Shown: one piece after another, positions 63,654 through 64,000 of the stretch
Layout: each line of letters opens with the position of its first letter
Numbering within the stretch: position 1 is the first letter of the stretch
Assembly: GCA_020137815.1 (NCBI GenBank)
Contig: CM035352.1
Location: forward strand, 8,424,416-8,488,415
Direction: 5' to 3'
From: Hormiphora californensis
Lineage: Eukaryota > Ctenophora > Tentaculata > Cydippida > Pleurobrachiidae
Length of the DNA: 64,000 bases
Notes under the pieces: model-generated
Told to the model about the DNA's origin: nothing
Seen by the model: the letters and a program-made list of their open reading frames with translations, nothing else
Databases searched by the model: none
Position numbers and translations under genes: made by a program

Positions 63654-64000
63654 CTACTGTTCATTTTTCCTGGGGTTCTTCCTGCATCCTTTAGGTCCCA
63701 TAAGATGCTCCCTCCACCCATCCTCCCCATCCCGGACACTTTCCGTACACAAGGGACACAATGATTCCCCTCTCTTAGGTGCTGTTGAGCACGTGTGAGA
63801 TCCCTTTTTAGGCCGTGCTAACTGACACTTTTTACACTGCTCAAACTTACCCTGAGCAGAGCACTCCGTTAACAGATGAGTGGTTATCCCTGCAATCTCG
63901 ACCACTTGACTGCAGTGCCCACACCTGCTCAACATGGGGCACGCCCTCCAGAAATGAACATCCAGTGTCTCAGGGGTGAATTCATCGTTCTGTTCACTGC
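63654..64000 (-). CDS. CEP104: CEP104 C-terminal zinc-finger region (partial, cut by window end)
   Basis: The open frame enters from beyond 64000 and ends at 63654. It reads DVHFWRACPMLSRCGHCSQV then VEIAGITTHLLTEC, a Cys pair CKKC, and CPLCTESVRDGEDGWREHLMGPKGC. This order of Cys/His fingers and the HLLTEC and HLMGP(K)GC strings match the conserved zinc-finger array at the C-terminus of CEP104, a ciliary-tip and centrosomal protein that binds tubulin and CP110/CEP97 and regulates cilium structure. Only the last ~115 residues are visible. Confidence 0.85.
   Translation of the reverse strand, partial: SEQNDEFTPETLDVHFWRACPMLSRCGHCSQVVEIAGITTHLLTECSAQGKFEQCKKCQLARPKKGSHTCSTAPKRGESLCPLCTESVRDGEDGWREHLMGPKGCRKNPRKNEQ

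Overview
The window is nuclear DNA from an animal. The genes have many short GT-AG introns and are metazoan families: a TRPA channel, CDK8 with a Q-rich tail, sushi modules, a TBK1/IKK-epsilon-like kinase, a 7TM receptor and CEP104. Protein divergence and frequent nesting of genes inside introns suggest an early-branching or otherwise divergent invertebrate (ctenophore, sponge, placozoan and cnidarian all remain possible). I cannot fix the phylum from sequence alone.

Layout. 1-5.5 kb: foldback and tandem repeats around an HMG-box gene whose last exon reads into a foldback element. 5.5-18 kb: a plus-strand block of a NUDCD1-like gene (frame-disrupted), a TBK1/IKKe-like kinase (two 1-nt frame breaks), an N-terminally extended COX5A, PRPF38A and SLC25A11. 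18-21 kb: a transposon-rich spacer with a near-perfect 492-bp palindrome. 21.2-36.4 kb: a 22-exon minus-strand TRPA1-like channel whose exon phases all close. Its introns hold a nested transposon pair and a nested gene for a highly repetitive protein. 38-39.6 kb: a plus-strand secreted sushi protein. 43-46.3 kb: a 3.3-kb foldback palindrome. 48-57.7 kb: DTD1 (minus), with a duplicated exon pair, an intronless 7TM receptor gene inside its second intron, and a 1.75-kb poly-G minisatellite. 58.4-64 kb: CDK8, MCEE and the 3' end of CEP104, all minus.

The genes are mostly housekeeping and unrelated: mitochondrial metabolism (COX5A, SLC25A11, MCEE), splicing (PRPF38A), Mediator kinase (CDK8), D-aminoacyl-tRNA proofreading (DTD1) and sensory or innate signalling (TRPA, 7TM, TBK1-like). 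I see no operon or pathway cluster.

The most unusual signal is in the non-coding DNA. At several independent places in three genes, a segment spanning an exon-intron junction has been tandemly amplified, so that arrays of 2 to about 22 copies of a splice donor or acceptor sit beside the real one. The second theme is very small or foldback transposons whose target-site duplications can be read directly, including a 23-bp element and a 38-bp element. Single-base frame breaks in four genes could be assembly indels or real pseudogenisation. Spliced-gene coordinates were counted by eye and may be off by one base.
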